A stretch of 59,358 nucleotides of DNA from NCBI GenBank assembly GCA_022773585.1, contig JALEZZ010000074.1, forward strand, positions 1 to 59,358. Reading direction: 5' to 3'. A program made the translations under genes and the position numbers. The notes under the pieces were generated by a model. It was given only the letters and a program-made list of their open reading frames with translations. It did not search any database and was not told the DNA's origin. This DNA is from Selenomonas sp. (lineage in GTDB: Bacteria; Bacillota; Negativicutes; Selenomonadales; Selenomonadaceae). Positions 59,222 to 59,358 of the stretch are shown here, in pieces (position 1 is the first letter of the stretch; each line of letters starts with the position of its first letter).

Positions 59222-59358
59222 TGTCTGCTCAATAAGCCCAATTTTTCAGCTTGCTTGGCAAACGGACAATATCGATACAAATTTCTGCCTGCCGTCAAGA
59301 ATCGGCTCAGGCGGCATCCTGGATGGCAAAATAGTGTGCTGTCGTGGAAGCTTCTTCC

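Overview
The window looks like a chromosomal segment of a diderm Firmicute of the Negativicutes (a Selenomonas or Mitsuokella type of organism). The evidence is the combination of a high-GC genome, Firmicutes-type gene order (rimP-nusA-rnpM-L7Ae-infB-rbfA-nrnA-truB-ribF-rpsO, and carD-yacL-ispD-ispF-cysS-mrnC-thyX-rlmB-sigH), sodium-pump decarboxylase subunits, two CbiK-type cobaltochelatases and cobalamin genes. This placement is inferred from gene content, not from a database search.

Layout. 1-1.4 kb: a cut-off IS256-type element next to the 3' remnant of a WYL-domain regulator. 1.4-10.3 kb: the translation/transcription operon rimP to ribF, then rpsO. 10.4-15.8 kb: an FAD-dependent oxidoreductase, glmM, a cytoplasmic cbiK, and the delta and beta subunits of a Na+-translocating decarboxylase. 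16-19.4 kb: a cobalamin operon (cbiL plus a BtuFCD-type ABC importer). 19.5-23.6 kb: ACT-domain protein, hom, thrB, cca. 23.7-28.8 kb: gamma-carbonic anhydrase, ndk, PduO-type adenosyltransferase, an EF-G-like GTPase, an AraC regulator and a half-length DapF-like protein. 28.9-31.3 kb: tRNA-Pro, TPP riboswitch-thiC, a flavodoxin. 31.3-38.6 kb: an AfuABC/FbpABC-like ABC importer, a YesMN-type two-component system and a HAD phosphatase, plausibly a phosphorylated-sugar uptake locus. 38.7-41.1 kb: GntP and DMT permeases. 41.2-51.4 kb: a tiny transcription unit, an FtsZ-like gene, tcdA, carD, yacL, ispDF, cysS, mrnC, thyX, rlmB and sigH. 51.4-52.8 kb: a cobalamin riboswitch with an exported CbiK. 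52.8-54.5 kb: an IS1182-family element. 54.7-57.9 kb: a drug-type ABC exporter and a ZnuCB-type metal importer. 58-59.4 kb: a HicAB toxin-antitoxin pair and a probably frameshifted DUF4352-like gene.

The most unusual signal is a dispersed, GC-rich palindromic repeat present in at least six copies plus one partial copy. All copies lie in the same orientation and directly at the 3' ends of genes. In several places the repeat supplies the stop codon and the last residues of the upstream protein (RibF, the sensor kinase, the DMT permease, RlmB). One copy is split by the IS1182 element and another carries an extra nested hairpin. Other points of interest are the DapF-like half protein without the catalytic cysteine, the divergent FtsZ paralog, a structured leader before cysS, and a 19-residue peptide in its own promoter-terminator unit.

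Cobalamin is a theme of the window: two chelatases (one cytoplasmic, one exported under a riboswitch), the C20-methyltransferase, an importer and an adenosyltransferase. This fits a propionate/succinate type of metabolism that needs adenosylcobalamin and a Na+-pumping methylmalonyl-CoA decarboxylase.
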